From the NCBI GenBank assembly GCA_027353465.1, contig DAIEHR010000082.1, positions 1 through 34,715 of the forward strand: 34,715 nucleotides of DNA, in the 5' to 3' direction. Position 1 is the first letter of the stretch; each line of letters starts with the position of its first letter. The notes below the pieces were generated by a model. The model saw nothing but the letters and a program-made list of their open reading frames with translations, ran no database searches and had not been told where the DNA came from. A program made the position numbers and the translations under genes. Below are positions 26,984-34,379 of the stretch, in pieces. The stretch is from Acetobacteraceae bacterium. GTDB lineage: Bacteria; Pseudomonadota; Alphaproteobacteria; Acetobacterales; Acetobacteraceae.

Positions 26984-28536
26984 GGCGCCTCGGTCAGTGT
27001 GGGAGCGCGGCGATAGCGCGTGGCCTGCTCATAGTCGTAGGCATAGGCAAGTAGATCGGCTTCGCTCCATTGCCGGCCGACGAAGATAAGGCAGAATGGT
27101 GCGCCCCCGTCATGTACGCCGGCTGGCACAACAACCCCCGGCAGGCCTGCGATATTGATTTCGCACACCGTCGTCTCGTGGATCGGCTCGCCGCCATGAA
27201 GAGGCGGCAGCGGGTCGCGCATCTGCGGGAAGACCAGCGCGTCCAGCCGATGCGTATCCATGACGGCGGTGAAGATGCTGAGATACGCCTCCCGCGCCGC
27301 ATGAAACTCTGACATATCGGGTGGCTGGCTTGGATCGGCGAGGCAGGCTTTCAGCGGCGGCAGGTCCGCGAGGTAGCGCAGTGCGCCGGTGGGTCCGAAG
27401 GCGGCCTCGGCCTTGGTCGCCTCGGCGAAGTCGGCAAACGTCTTGAGCGCGGCATTCGGCCCGAGCCGCTGCAGGTATTGCTGCAGGTCATAGGGCACCG
27501 ATTCCATGCCGCGCGGGTCGAAATGGCCGGGGCCCGGCATGGCACGGCCGATGGCGGCAAAGCCGGTGCCGGCGAACGGATCGGCCACCAGCGTGGCGCC
27601 GCGCTCCGCGATCTCGCGTTGCGCGCGGGCGTAAAGCGCCGTCGTACCGTCCGATAGAGGCTGATCGCGCCACCCCGGACCATAGAGCCCAAGTCTCTTA
27701 CCCGCGAGCGCGGTCGGACTGAGCCGGGACGTGTAGCCGCCCTTTGGCAGCTTACCGATCGCCGCGGTGGTCTTGGGGTCGGCCATCGTGAACCCGGCCA
27801 ATACATCGAGGCACAGCGCGGCATCCCGCACGCAGCGGGCGATTGGCCCTACGACGTCTCTCTGGCTCGCCAATGGGACAACCCCTGCGTTCGGCACCAG
27901 CGCGAATGTAGGCTTTATGCCGACCAAGCCTTGCGCGGAGGCAGGGTTCTGGATCGAACCGCCCGTTTCTTCGGCGAGTCCCAGCACGGCCATGGACAAG
28001 GCTACCGCTGTGGCGGTGCCCGAAGAACTTGCGCCCGGCACGCAATCGGGGGCGGCGGCGTTAATGGTGGGGCCGGCCCAACTGTCATTGGCGTGCGTGC
28101 CGCTGGCGCTGAGTACCGGCACGTTCGTCTTGCCCAGCATGATGGTGCCGGCCGCGCGCATGCGGGCCACTACCGGGCTGTCCGTCGCGGGTATCAGGTC
28201 AACACCGCCCTTCGCGCTGTAAAGCAGCGACCAGCCGGCGGTAGTGGGAATACCCGCCATGTCCATTGGATCCTTTATCACCACCGGCACACCGGCAAGC
28301 GGCGGCAACGTCTCACCGGCGGCGCGCTTGCGATCGATGGCGCGGGCATCCGCCAATGCGTCCGGGTTCATAAAGATCAGCGCGTTGTAGCGCGGATTGA
28401 GTTCGGCGATCCGATCGAGACAGGCCTGCGTCAGCGCCTCGCAGGTGAACGCCCCGGTGGCGAGGCCGGCCTGCACCTGCGCTACGGTCAGTTCGACGAG
28501 ATCGATCGCGGTCTTTGGGGTGGCTCTTGTGTCCAT
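26980..28536 (-). CDS. Amidase (amidase-signature family), first of two in the operon
   Basis: This 518-residue amidase-signature hydrolase has the triad at Lys88 (VPVVIKDPMD), Ser170 (VPGASSSGTA) and Ser194 (EETGGSIQNPA). The 24-residue Ser-Ser distance is that of the family. GVKPT-type text appears as VGIKPTFALVPNAGVVPLA. Near the C-terminus NIAGLPGVVVPAG fits cytoplasmic amidases. It lacks the alpha-helical N-terminal extension of amidase 2 and shares little with it outside the core, so the two probably differ in substrate range. The ATG at 28536 lies four bases after amiR and has only a weak ribosome site, suggesting coupling. Confidence 0.9.
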   Translation of the reverse strand: MDTRATPKTAIDLVELTVAQVQAGLATGAFTCEALTQACLDRIAELNPRYNALIFMNPDALADARAIDRKRAAGETLPPLAGVPVVIKDPMDMAGIPTTAGWSLLYSAKGGVDLIPATDSPVVARMRAAGTIMLGKTNVPVLSASGTHANDSWAGPTINAAAPDCVPGASSSGTATAVALSMAVLGLAEETGGSIQNPASAQGLVGIKPTFALVPNAGVVPLASQRDVVGPIARCVRDAALCLDVLAGFTMADPKTTAAIGKLPKGGYTSRLSPTALAGKRLGLYGPGWRDQPLSDGTTALYARAQREIAERGATLVADPFAGTGFAAIGRAMPGPGHFDPRGMESVPYDLQQYLQRLGPNAALKTFADFAEATKAEAAFGPTGALRYLADLPPLKACLADPSQPPDMSEFHAAREAYLSIFTAVMDTHRLDALVFPQMRDPLPPLHGGEPIHETTVCEINIAGLPGVVVPAGVHDGGAPFCLIFVGRQWSEADLLAYAYDYEQATRYRRAPTLTEAP

Positions 28537-28540
28537 CGTT

Positions 28541-29161
28541 TCAGGCCCATTTCTTTCGGTCAGGTAGGGGTTGGGTAACGCTCAGGTCTGCGATCAGCAG
28601 CCCGGCGTAATCCTCGATGCTGATGCGTCGGCGCATGCTTTCGCGGCGCAGCACGTCATAGGCCTCGTCATCGCTGATTTCAGCGGCCTGCATGAGCTGC
28701 ACGACAGCCTTCACCACAGCCCTGCGGCCACGCCTGCGGGACTCGTGATCGGCCAGCGCGAGCTCCATGCCGCGCAGCCGGTTGTAGCTGTTTACCGACA
28801 GGAACAGGGCCGCATAGACCGCCGCTGCATGCACAGGCTTGCGTAGGAAAGCGGTGACGCCAAGATCCATCAGCGCCTTGAGCCGGCTCGGTGCCTCAAC
28901 ACCAACAAGGCCGATCGCCGGCGCCCTTGGAATAAGACTGCCTGCTGGTCCGGCAAGCCCAGGATCGAGCGGGCAATCGCCATCCACCAGCAAGATATCG
29001 CGCTGCGCGTCAATCCAAGCTGCGTCTATATCGGACAGACGCACCAGCGTCATGCCAAGTCTGGAAAAGCTCGCCCGCAGTGTCTCGACAGCGAGGCCAG
29101 GACCGCCCAACAGCACACCGCGCTGGCCTCGGAAATTCTGTACGAGGCGAGAGCCGCTCAT
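28541..29161 (-). CDS. amiR: AmiR-type ANTAR antitermination regulator
   Basis: This 206-residue protein has a degenerate receiver-like N-terminal domain (about 1-130) without the usual acidic phosphorylation pocket. A coiled-coil linker and a C-terminal ANTAR RNA-binding domain (about 140-200) follow: VVKAVVQLMQAAEISDDEAYDVLRRESMRR gives the three-helix pattern with conserved Ala residues. In Pseudomonas aeruginosa AmiR binds the nascent amidase leader RNA and prevents termination. AmiC holds it inactive until an amide binds. Its start overlaps the amiC stop by four bases (ATGA), as expected for proteins made in fixed ratio. Here it lies inside the operon ahead of the first amidase. Confidence 0.9.
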   Translation of the reverse strand: MSGSRLVQNFRGQRGVLLGGPGLAVETLRASFSRLGMTLVRLSDIDAAWIDAQRDILLVDGDCPLDPGLAGPAGSLIPRAPAIGLVGVEAPSRLKALMDLGVTAFLRKPVHAAAVYAALFLSVNSYNRLRGMELALADHESRRRGRRAVVKAVVQLMQAAEISDDEAYDVLRRESMRRRISIEDYAGLLIADLSVTQPLPDRKKWA

Positions 29162-30321
29162 ACCGCCACCTGCATCGCCGGGGGCGAGCCCGCGGTCCCG
29201 AAGCGCGGCGAGTTCCAGATCAGATAAGGATCAGGCCGCACCGGGGCGGGCGCCTCGGCAAGAATTTCAAATCGCATGTCTTTTCGCGAACGGCCGATAC
29301 GAGGCGTCAGTGTCGCGTGAAGGGTTTCGGGATCTACGCTCACCAAGCCCTGCGGCGCCTGCATGCGGACTTGCGTTACGGCGCGCTTGACAGCGTCAAC
29401 ATCGGTACGCCCATGCGCTTCCGCCAGCGACAGGGCGAGAAGCTGGACGGCGATATAAGCTGCCTCGGCGTCGGCGCACACCACCGGACCTTGCGGATAA
29501 CGAGCAGTGTAGGCGGCGACGAAACGATCGTTTTCCGGTGCGGCGATGGTAGAGAAATAGACGCTGGCGGCGATGTGACCGTCTGCCGCGTCCGCCCCGA
29601 TCGCCTCCAGCTCTGGTTCGGATAAGGTGCAACTGGCGACAGGGATCGCATTCGGCTGGTCGATACCCCGCGCCTGGCAAGCGGCGCGCAGATCTCGCAG
29701 AAACCAGTAGGACGAGATCCCGATGAGTGTATTGAACACGAATGCCGGACGCGCCTTGACGATCGCCTCGATCACCTGCGCAAAATCGGTCTCACCGATG
29801 CTGAAGTAACGCTCGGCTAAGATGCGGCCATGCGCGGCGGTCAGACGTTCGCGCAGGATGCGATTATTCTCCCACGCCCAGATGTAGTTGGATCCGACAC
29901 AGAACGCGGTGCGGCCGTGATGCCCCAACATATAGTCCGCCAGCGGCAGGAGATGCTGATTCGCGACGGCGCCGGTGTAGATGACGTTGGCCGAACACTC
30001 AAAGCCTTCGTAGTGCGTAGGATACCACAGCAGCGCGTCGGCTTTTTCGAACCGCGGAATAATCTCCTTGCGGCTTGATGACGTGTAGCATCCAACGATG
30101 TGCTGATGGCCTTGCGCCAGCAGGTCGCGGCACAAGGCGTCATAGCGGGACAAGTCGCCCGCGGGGTTGGCAATCGTCGGCGCGAGCTTCACCGGGGACT
30201 GGTTGCTGTCGTTCCATTCCGCAAAGGCAAGAAGGGCACCGTTGAGCATGCTGCGCGACACGTCCGCGTAGGAGCCATCTACGGAAAACAACACCCCGAT
30301 CGGAACCGTCTGTTGCCCCAT
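29158..30321 (-). CDS. amiC: AmiC-type amide sensor / AmiR-sequestering protein
   Basis: From the ATG at 30321 the protein has 387 residues. It has the type I periplasmic-binding fold but no signal peptide, as for the cytoplasmic amide sensor AmiC. Shared AmiC text includes GALLAF, GCYTSSSRK, ADALLWYPTHYEGFEC, VIYTGAVANQH, GSNYIWAWE and the C-terminal APVRPDPYLIWN. AmiC binds small amides and releases AmiR. The frame also permits a TTG start at 30339. Neither start has a good ribosome site; the ATG gives MGQQTVPIGVLFS, closest to the known N-terminus. It is the first gene of the operon and follows a long leader with a sigma-54 promoter. Confidence 0.9.
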   Translation of the reverse strand: MGQQTVPIGVLFSVDGSYADVSRSMLNGALLAFAEWNDSNQSPVKLAPTIANPAGDLSRYDALCRDLLAQGHQHIVGCYTSSSRKEIIPRFEKADALLWYPTHYEGFECSANVIYTGAVANQHLLPLADYMLGHHGRTAFCVGSNYIWAWENNRILRERLTAAHGRILAERYFSIGETDFAQVIEAIVKARPAFVFNTLIGISSYWFLRDLRAACQARGIDQPNAIPVASCTLSEPELEAIGADAADGHIAASVYFSTIAAPENDRFVAAYTARYPQGPVVCADAEAAYIAVQLLALSLAEAHGRTDVDAVKRAVTQVRMQAPQGLVSVDPETLHATLTPRIGRSRKDMRFEILAEAPAPVRPDPYLIWNSPRFGTAGSPPAMQVAV

Positions 30322-30352
30322 TGCCAAACTCAATTTCAACAGCGGCCCGATA

Positions 30353-30434
30353 GCGCCAGAGGCGCAGGCGACAATGCCAGGGACACAGCGTTGCTGTCAT
30401 GGGTGCACGAGTTCGGCTACGGTGCCACATGCAC
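30353..30434 (-). promoter_or_regulatory. Candidate structured mRNA leader of the amide operon
   Basis: Between the presumed transcription start near 30467 and amiC lie three short perfect stems: GTGC/GCAC (30422-30434, loop ATGTG), ACAGC/GCTGT (30385-30397) and GCGCC/GGCGC (30353-30365). AmiR homologues act on leader hairpins, so these are candidates. None has the exact ANTAR hexaloop pattern and no T-run follows the last one. The role is inferred from the regulator, not shown. Confidence 0.3.
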
Positions 30435-30477
30435 AATCGTATCGGTAGGTCCGGATGAATGAACTATTCGGACTACA

Positions 30478-30494
30478 CGCAAACTACATGCCAA
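30478..30494 (-). promoter_or_regulatory. Sigma-54 (-24/-12) promoter of the amide operon
   Basis: The minus strand reads TTGGCATGTAGTTTGCG. This matches the sigma-54 consensus TGGCACG-N4-TTGCA at nearly every conserved base, with GG (30492-30491) and GC (30480-30479) separated by exactly ten bases. Transcription would start near 30467, leaving a leader of about 145 bases before amiC. Sigma-54 control fits a nitrogen-scavenging operon driven by NtrC or another enhancer-binding protein. Confidence 0.7.
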
Positions 30495-30519
30495 CCCAAT
30501 GTTCTTGTCAACTCAACAA

Positions 30520-30568
30520 CGCTTGCGAAGCTTCGATAAAATAATTGGCGCAATTCTATGCAAGCGCC
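30520..30568. promoter_or_regulatory. Inverted repeats upstream of the sigma-54 promoter (possible activator site)
   Basis: GGCGC (30547-30551) and GCGCC (30564-30568) face each other across twelve bases. CGCTTGC (30520-30526) and GCAAGCG (30560-30566) form a second, wider inverted repeat. CGAAGCTTCG (30526-30535) is a perfect palindrome. They lie roughly 55-100 bases upstream of the expected start, where enhancer-binding proteins usually sit. They do not match the NtrC consensus. Confidence 0.3.
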
Positions 30569-30828
30569 TGCTTTTCCGCCGCGTCTTGACCTAACGCAGA
30601 TACCAGGGTGACCGCGAGGCGGGATTCGATCGGCAGCGAAGCGCTCCGAAATCCGCTCCGTCCCCACGGCTGTCGGCCAGTTTGGGGGCAGGGTAGGAAG
30701 CCGCGGAACGCTGTCAGCCCGGCGCAACTCCCAATGGTATCCGGCTCAACGGGCTTTTCGGCCCCGGATCCGCGGATGTTTTCTTCCGCGTCAGTTTCGC
30801 CCTTCATATTCATCGCCACCCACCCCAT
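30556..30828 (-). CDS. Doubtful small hypothetical protein
   Basis: An open frame of 90 codons begins MGWVAMNMKGETDAEEN and has fair GC bias at third codon positions in its first half. It has no recognised domain, no signal peptide and only a weak ribosome site. It covers the region expected to hold activator sites of the amide operon, which argues against it. It is kept only because the neighbouring 500 bases hold no better candidate. Confidence 0.2.
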   Translation of the reverse strand: MGWVAMNMKGETDAEENIRGSGAEKPVEPDTIGSCAGLTAFRGFLPCPQTGRQPWGRSGFRSASLPIESRLAVTLVSALGQDAAEKQALA

Positions 30829-30891
30829 TATCTCAACGCGGCGGCGGCTTTTCGTGATCGCTTGACATTTGAAAAAAGTGTGTTGATTCCA

Positions 30892-31356
30892 ATGGAAATC
30901 GAAACCACGACTGCCAGTCACCGTCCGCGGAATCGTCACGTCCTGGTAGTGGACGACGATCGCCTCGTTTTGGAGGTTGTGGCGGCACAGATGGAGGCCG
31001 CGGGTTATTCCGTTTCAACCGCTCCGTCGGGTGCCATGGCGCTGACCATGCTTGCAGAGCATCCCACTATCATCATGCTCGTTTCGGACCTGTCGATGCC
31101 CGGGATGGATGGAATTCAACTCATCCAGCAGGCCCAGCGGATTCGCCCGAACCTGCCAGCAATTCTGCTCACCGGACTGGCCGACATGGGGATCGGGGGC
31201 GCCGTCGGTCGTGTTATCGGCGGCCCCTTCGCCGTCCTGCACAAGCCAATCAACGCGCTGCAATTGGCGGAACGCGTCGAGAAACTGTTGCTGCATGCTG
31301 CCACAGTGGCCAGCAACAACGCATCGCCGTCAGGTCAAATCGAAGCAACGATCTAA
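30892..31356 (+). CDS. Stand-alone response-regulator receiver protein
   Basis: From the ATG at 30892 the protein has 154 residues and is almost all receiver domain. VVDDDRL gives the acidic pair Asp21-Asp22. LVSDLSMPGMDG gives phospho-acceptor Asp66. LLTG gives Thr94 and LHKP gives Lys118. There is no DNA-binding or enzyme output domain; the last 25 residues look unstructured. The frame also allows a GTG at 30880 and a TTG at 30862, and the ribosome site is weak. It is transcribed divergently from the amide operon. No histidine kinase is adjacent. CheY-like or phosphorelay function is likely, with unknown partners. Confidence 0.85.
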   Translation: MEIETTTASHRPRNRHVLVVDDDRLVLEVVAAQMEAAGYSVSTAPSGAMALTMLAEHPTIIMLVSDLSMPGMDGIQLIQQAQRIRPNLPAILLTGLADMGIGGAVGRVIGGPFAVLHKPINALQLAERVEKLLLHAATVASNNASPSGQIEATI

Positions 31357-31503
31357 GAGTCTGACGCAAGGAGTTCCCGAAAGAAGAAGTCACACGGCCT
31401 GCTTACGCCCGTGGCGCGGATTGAGCGTCGCACCCTGACCCTATGACGCTGGCTTCACACTCGTTATCTAACGCCCGTCGCTTTCGTCACCAGGAGTCCA
31501 GAC

Positions 31504-32442
31504 GTGGTTCTTACCAGCAGCATCAAGGGTGTCATCCCCATCGCGCCAACCCCGTTCCATACCGACGGAAGGGTCGATGACGTATCCCTGGACCGCATGA
31601 CAGATTTCTTCCTCGCCGCGGGCATCGACGGAATCACCATCCTCGGCCAGCTTGGAGAGGCGCCGAAGCTGGACCACCAGGAAGCCATCGGCATCGCCCG
31701 CAAGGTCATCCAACGCGCCAACGTGCCGATCATTGTCGGCGTGTCAGCGCCGGGCTTCGCCGCGATGCGCGCCCTGACCCGCGATGTCATGGATCTGGGC
31801 GCCGCCGGCGTCATGATCGCGCCACCCAACACGCTGCGCACCGACGACCAGGTCGTGACCTATTACCGTCAGGCGGTGGAGGCGATCGGGTCCGACGTGC
31901 CGTTCATCCTTCAGGATTACCCGCTGACCTTCAACGTGGTCATGACGCCCGCCGTCATCCGCCGCATCGTCACCGAAAACGAATCCTGCGTGATGCTGAA
32001 GCACGAGGACTGGCCGGGCCTGGAGAAAATCAGCGCCCTGCGTGCCTTCGAACGTGACGGGTCGATGCGCCACATCGCGATCCTGACCGGCAACGGCGGC
32101 CTGTTCCTGGATTTCGAGATGGATCGCGGCGCCGACGGTGCCAACACCGGCTACGCCTTCCCGGAAATGTTGGTGGACGTGGTCAGGTTGTCCGCCGCCG
32201 GTAAGCGGGATGAGGCGCACGATCTGTTCGACGCCCATCTGCCGTACCTTGTGTATGAGCAGCAGCAGGGCGCCCTGGGGTTGGCGGTCCGCAAATATGT
32301 GCTGATGCGGCGCGGCGTCATTGCCTCCGACACGCAACGCAGGCCCAGCCTTGCCCTTAGCGCGGCAGCGAAGGCCGAGGTGGATTATCTCCTCGCCAGG
32401 ATTGCCCGCGTCGATAAGCGGGCGCACATCGCCGGGTCATAG
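31504..32442 (+). CDS. Dihydrodipicolinate synthase (DapA) superfamily lyase/aldolase
   Basis: This 312-residue TIM-barrel protein has the Schiff-base lysine at 166 (CVMLKHEDWP) and the catalytic Tyr at 139 (FILQDYP). The substrate-carboxylate loop, GTTGE in true DapA, is GQLGE here (48-52). This and the C-terminal part suggest a different 2-oxo acid or aldehyde substrate, as in many DapA-like catabolic aldolases and dehydratases. A GTG start at 31504 is well supported by AGGAG (31492-31496) eight bases upstream. It appears to be monocistronic; the methyltransferase starts over 100 bases downstream and is unrelated in function. Confidence 0.88.
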   Translation: MVLTSSIKGVIPIAPTPFHTDGRVDDVSLDRMTDFFLAAGIDGITILGQLGEAPKLDHQEAIGIARKVIQRANVPIIVGVSAPGFAAMRALTRDVMDLGAAGVMIAPPNTLRTDDQVVTYYRQAVEAIGSDVPFILQDYPLTFNVVMTPAVIRRIVTENESCVMLKHEDWPGLEKISALRAFERDGSMRHIAILTGNGGLFLDFEMDRGADGANTGYAFPEMLVDVVRLSAAGKRDEAHDLFDAHLPYLVYEQQQGALGLAVRKYVLMRRGVIASDTQRRPSLALSAAAKAEVDYLLARIARVDKRAHIAGS

Positions 32443-32609
32443 CGGCCCCCGTATCCGCCGACGGTTCCGACAGCCGTTGGCGGGGGGACGGGCCTCGATC
32501 CTGGTTTTCCCGGTGAAGGGCGATACGTCCGGGTTCATAATACAACTTTAGATTGCAATTTCGGTCGATCCCGTCATGCTGGGTTCAGTCCATCCTGACG
32601 GGGGTCCCG

Positions 32610-33422
32610 TTGCACGATACTGCTTACGAACACGGCCGACTGTTCTTCGATCTCTATTGTTCCGACGCGGTGCGGACTGTTGTTGAACTGGGTAGCCAGG
32701 ACGTCAACGGCGCGTTGCGCGACCACGCGCCGCCTTGGGTGCATTACGTCGGCCTGGACGTGATGCCGGCGAAGGGTGTCGATCTGATCGTCGATCCAGA
32801 GCGGCCGTTGCCGCTCGCCACGGGATGCGCGGATGTGGTGGTTACCAGTTCGGCGTTCGAGCATGACGTTTGCTTCTGGGACACATTTCTGGAGTTGATA
32901 CGGATTCTGCGCCCTGGCGGGCTGCTGTATGTGAATGCGCCGAGCAACGGGGAGTTCCACCGGTATCCGCTGGATTGCTGGCGGTTTTACCCCGATGCCG
33001 GCGTTGCGCTGGTGCGGTGGGCCGCGCGACGGGGCGTTCAGGTCGAACTGATCGAGTCCTTTATCGGACAGCCGAAGACCGAGCGTTGGGCGGATTTCGT
33101 GGCGGTTTTCCGTAAGGCGGGCGGGGCGCCGTTGGGCGGCAGGGGCCGCATCGCGGATCGCGTCCCGGCGGTGAACATCCACGGGGTGCCCGGCGGGGTG
33201 GGGATGGAATCCCGACTGATGCCGGACGTGGTGATCGCGGATACGCTGACCGCGGAGCGGGATTCAGTGATTAAAAGAAATGAAAATCTGGAAGGAGAAG
33301 TCCGGGCTTTGACGGCAGCGCTCGCCAATGCCCGCGCGGAGGCTGATGCGCTTCGGGGCAGCATAGCGTGGCGCCTGACGGCACCGCTGCGGGGGCTTGC
33401 CCGGATGGCCCGGAACCGCTAG
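32610..33422 (+). CDS. SAM-dependent methyltransferase with C-terminal coiled coil
   Basis: From a TTG at 32610 the protein has 270 residues; the frame reaches another TTG at 32553, and no in-frame ATG or GTG is available before the conserved part. A GGGGG stretch precedes the 32610 start. VVELGSQDVNG is the SAM-binding loop (motif I), YVGLDVMPAKGVDLIVD follows as motif II, and RPLPLATGCADVVVTSSAFEH and LRPGGLLYVNAPSNG complete a class I methyltransferase. The last 55 residues are a coiled coil (RDSVIKRNENLEGEVRALT) ending in IAWRLTAPLRGL. A similar tail is common on glycosyltransferases and methyltransferases of surface-polysaccharide loci, so a sugar or lipid substrate is plausible. It is convergent with the CitE-like gene. 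Confidence 0.82.
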   Translation: MHDTAYEHGRLFFDLYCSDAVRTVVELGSQDVNGALRDHAPPWVHYVGLDVMPAKGVDLIVDPERPLPLATGCADVVVTSSAFEHDVCFWDTFLELIRILRPGGLLYVNAPSNGEFHRYPLDCWRFYPDAGVALVRWAARRGVQVELIESFIGQPKTERWADFVAVFRKAGGAPLGGRGRIADRVPAVNIHGVPGGVGMESRLMPDVVIADTLTAERDSVIKRNENLEGEVRALTAALANARAEADALRGSIAWRLTAPLRGLARMARNR

Positions 33423-33486
33423 GCGCCCCGGTCTGTGTCTCGCCCGGTTAAGACGATACAAAGCGATCGGATCAAGCGGAGCGGGC

Positions 33487-34377
33487 TTAGCCCTTCACCC
33501 GCCCGCGCAGCGCCGCCGCGCGTTTTACAACTGACCGCGCACGCTCCACGACGGGAACGTCGATCATCGCGCCCTCGAACTGAACCGCGCCCAGGCCCTT
33601 GGCATAGGCATCGTCATACGCGGCGATCATTTTTTCCGCCTTGGCGACTTCTGCCGGATCAGGCGAGAATTCCTCGTTCAGCACAGCAACCTGCAGCGGA
33701 TGCACCGCGCTCGCGCACATAAAACCCAGCCGGCGCGAACGGCGCACGATCGCTCGGAACGCATCCTGGTCGCGGAAATCGGCGATCGAGCCGACGAAAC
33801 CCATCGGCAGGATTCCGGCGGCCCGGGCGGCGAAGATGGTTTGCTGCTTGGGATACAACAGGCCCTCGGGTTCCGCCTGCATGCCGACATCGGCGGCGAA
33901 ATCCTCCGATCCCAGGCTGATCGCCACCAGCCTTGGATGGCATCTGGCGATCTGGTCGATACGGAAGAAACCAACCGCGTTTTCAACCAACGCAATGAAT
34001 TTGATGCGTCCCGGCGGCAGGCCGCGTTCGGTTTCCAGTTCGGCAACGATGTCGCCGCAGGAATGTACGTGTTCGGGGCTATCGACTTTCGTCAGCATGA
34101 TTGCGGCCACGCCGGGAATCACCGCTGCTTCCAGGTCGCGCACCAGCAGGCGCCAGGGACGGTTGACCCGCACCACGACATCGGCGCCGTTGCGGGCGAC
34201 CTGGGGAATCGCGCCCTCGATCAGCGTGCGGGCGTGGTCTTTCTGGGACGGGGCAACGGCATCTTCCAGATCCAGGATGATCGCATCGGCACCCCGGTCG
34301 GCGCCGGTACGGACGAATTTTTCCGCCGTAACCGGAACGAACATCATCGACCGCCAAACCGGTAGATCGTCGCGCAT
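33487..34377 (-). CDS. CitE-like CoA-ester lyase (HpcH/HpaI aldolase family)
   Basis: This 296-residue TIM-barrel protein has RSMMFVPVTAEKF, DLEDAVAPSQK (metal and substrate site), VVRVNRPW, ALVENAVGF and ISLGSEDFAADVG, and a C-terminal CASAVHPLQVAVLNEEF. These are the CitE/malyl-CoA lyase/citramalyl-CoA lyase blocks. Such enzymes cleave or form 3-hydroxy acyl-CoA bonds, often with acetyl-CoA and glyoxylate or pyruvate. The ATG at 34377 follows a strong AAGGAGGG site and sits two bases after the stop of the CoA-transferase gene, so the pair is a translationally coupled operon. The CoA-transferase probably activates the acid that this enzyme cleaves. Confidence 0.92.
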   Translation of the reverse strand: MRDDLPVWRSMMFVPVTAEKFVRTGADRGADAIILDLEDAVAPSQKDHARTLIEGAIPQVARNGADVVVRVNRPWRLLVRDLEAAVIPGVAAIMLTKVDSPEHVHSCGDIVAELETERGLPPGRIKFIALVENAVGFFRIDQIARCHPRLVAISLGSEDFAADVGMQAEPEGLLYPKQQTIFAARAAGILPMGFVGSIADFRDQDAFRAIVRRSRRLGFMCASAVHPLQVAVLNEEFSPDPAEVAKAEKMIAAYDDAYAKGLGAVQFEGAMIDVPVVERARSVVKRAAALRGRVKG

Positions 34378-34379
34378 GC

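Noticed and set aside
30862-30890. TTGACA as a -35 box for the receiver gene
   Set aside because: The sequence 17 bases later (GATTCC) is not a -10 box, and a promoter there would leave almost no leader before the ATG.
33481-33506. GCGGGC/GCCCGC inverted repeat at the end of the CitE-like gene
   Set aside because: Only six pairs across a 14-base loop, largely inside coding sequence and without a T-run; expected by chance in GC-rich DNA.
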